A stretch of 64,000 bases of DNA, taken from contig NC_092673.1 in NCBI RefSeq assembly GCF_964355755.1, positions 20,589,001 through 20,653,000 of the forward strand, written 5' to 3'. The DNA comes from Antedon mediterranea. Its lineage: Eukaryota; Echinodermata; Crinoidea; Comatulida; Antedonidae. Every line of letters begins with the position of its first letter. Within the stretch, counting starts at the first letter, position 1. Made by a program: the position numbers and the translations under genes. This document shows, one piece after another, positions 62,925 to 64,000 of this stretch. Below the pieces are notes generated by a model. It was not told the origin of the DNA. It saw nothing but the letters and a program-made list of their open reading frames with translations, and made no database searches.

Positions 62925-63850
62925 TTATTCAAATTCAAATTATTCAAATATTCTTTATTCATCCTCAATCATGAAAATATACAACAACAATATATGAGAA
63001 CATAAAAAAGATGAAAAGGAAACACATAAAAACTCAAAAGAGCTTGATTAGTTGTGTCCCCCTACGTCCCTAACTAGCCTAAAAAACTAAAACATAAATA
63101 ATAAAAAGCTAAATCCTGCAACAAGTATTATTTTAAAAATTATTTGTAAAATGATAATAAATGTTCTTTAAACAATGATTTAAATATATATATTGATTTG
63201 GTACTTTGTAGTTCGTAATTCAAGTCATTCCACAATTTGGGTCCCACACATGACACAGTAAAACTAGTAGAAGTACGATTACGTTTTCTGAGTCTCATTT
63301 TGTCCTTAGATCTTGTATTATAATTATGGTAAGAACCATTTTTAATAAAGAGCGATGAAAAACGCACGTCCTGATTAGTAGTAACATTATACATGAAAAG
63401 CCCAATTTGGTACTTATTGATATCCGCAATTTTAAGAAGTTTATAAAATTTATAGAAACATTCAGTCATAAACTTTGACCATGTTATAGCTCGTAATGGC
63501 TGCCCTTTTCTGGAGTTTAAATAACTCATCTAGATAACTTGGAAATGTGCTACACCATATTATGTTGCAATAATTTAATACTGGTTCAATGAGTGATTTG
63601 TATATTGTCCAGAGAGCATAGGTTGGTTAAAAATGTCTTACTTTATATAGTATGCCTACATATCGAGATATTTTCCTAGCTGTAACATTGATGTGATTCT
63701 TATATGTGAGAAATTCATCAATATGTACTCCAAGGAATTTAGTCGATTTAACTCTATCTATTCTTTTATTGTTGACATAAATATTTACATTCTCTAAATT
63801 ACTTGGGTTTTAACATATTAAGAATCTAAATTTATAAACCTGTACAAATA
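62925..63850 (-). pseudogene. non-LTR retrotransposon (LINE) reverse-transcriptase relic and 3' end
   Basis: The minus strand from about 63850 encodes, in pieces broken by stops and frameshifts, VKSTKFLGVHIDEFLTYKNH, then RKISRYVGILYK, LIEPVLNYCNIIW, and a 129-codon open frame (63529-63140) with INKYQIGLFMYN, NYNTRSKDKMRLRKRN and VGPKLWNDLNYEL. This order is the C-terminal third of a LINE reverse transcriptase (jockey/CR1-like). The 3' UTR follows, with GAATAAAGAATA and an (ATTTGA)n-type tail at about 62925-62960. The catalytic domain is missing. Opposite strand to, and inside intron 4 of, GOT1. Confidence 0.8.
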
Positions 63851-64000
63851 TTTTCATGATTCATTGTACACAACAACAGAGAACATAGGCCATGATCTTT
63901 GTTGGCTTAACTTCATACTTGTTTTTAAAACAATTCCCACAGTCATAATTCTTTATTTCTTAGAATTATTATGAAGTAAAACACAAAGAAATCCAGTGAT

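Overview
The window reads as nuclear DNA of an AT-rich invertebrate deuterostome, most likely an echinoderm. The grounds are intron-rich genes with GT/AG borders, metazoan proteins (nicotinic-receptor-like subunit, PBDC1, cytosolic aspartate aminotransferase), abundant short inverted-repeat transposons, SINEs and LINE ends, and a very high density of the palindrome TAGGCCTA. The species assignment is inference.

Layout. (1) 1-10.6 kb, minus strand: 5' end of a nicotinic-acetylcholine-receptor-like gene. Exon 1 (signal peptide) is at 10556-10619 and exon 2 at 414-553, separated by a ~10 kb repeat-filled intron; the rest lies beyond the left edge. (2) 15.4-18.4 kb, plus strand: a five-exon gene, hidden from simple ORF reading, for a 161-residue secreted glycoprotein with four cysteines and helix-like segments. 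Its intron phases (1-0-0-0) and exon-size pattern match those of long-chain class I helical cytokines (EPO, IL-6, growth hormone). I regard it as the most interesting gene here. (3) 19.3-26.5 kb, plus strand: complete six-exon PBDC1 gene; four of its five introns hold a SINE or inverted-repeat element. (4) 27.7-29.1 kb, minus strand: a single-exon, strongly basic 405-residue orphan protein with its own TATA box. (5) 32.7-57.4 kb: about 24.6 kb of head-to-tail, non-coding rolling-circle transposon copies (Helitron superfamily, Helentron-like). It is a nest in which new copies have repeatedly landed in the T-rich tract just inside the 5' end of older ones. Twelve complete 5' end modules and sixteen 3' ends can be placed. 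(6) 59.1 kb to the right edge, plus strand: first four coding exons of cytosolic aspartate aminotransferase, with a LINE reverse-transcriptase relic in the next intron on the opposite strand.

The four named genes show no operon-like or pathway link. The genes were assembled by eye from splice borders, phases and recalled family sequences; no search was run. Most remaining sequence is transposon debris and AT-rich DNA in which I see nothing coding.
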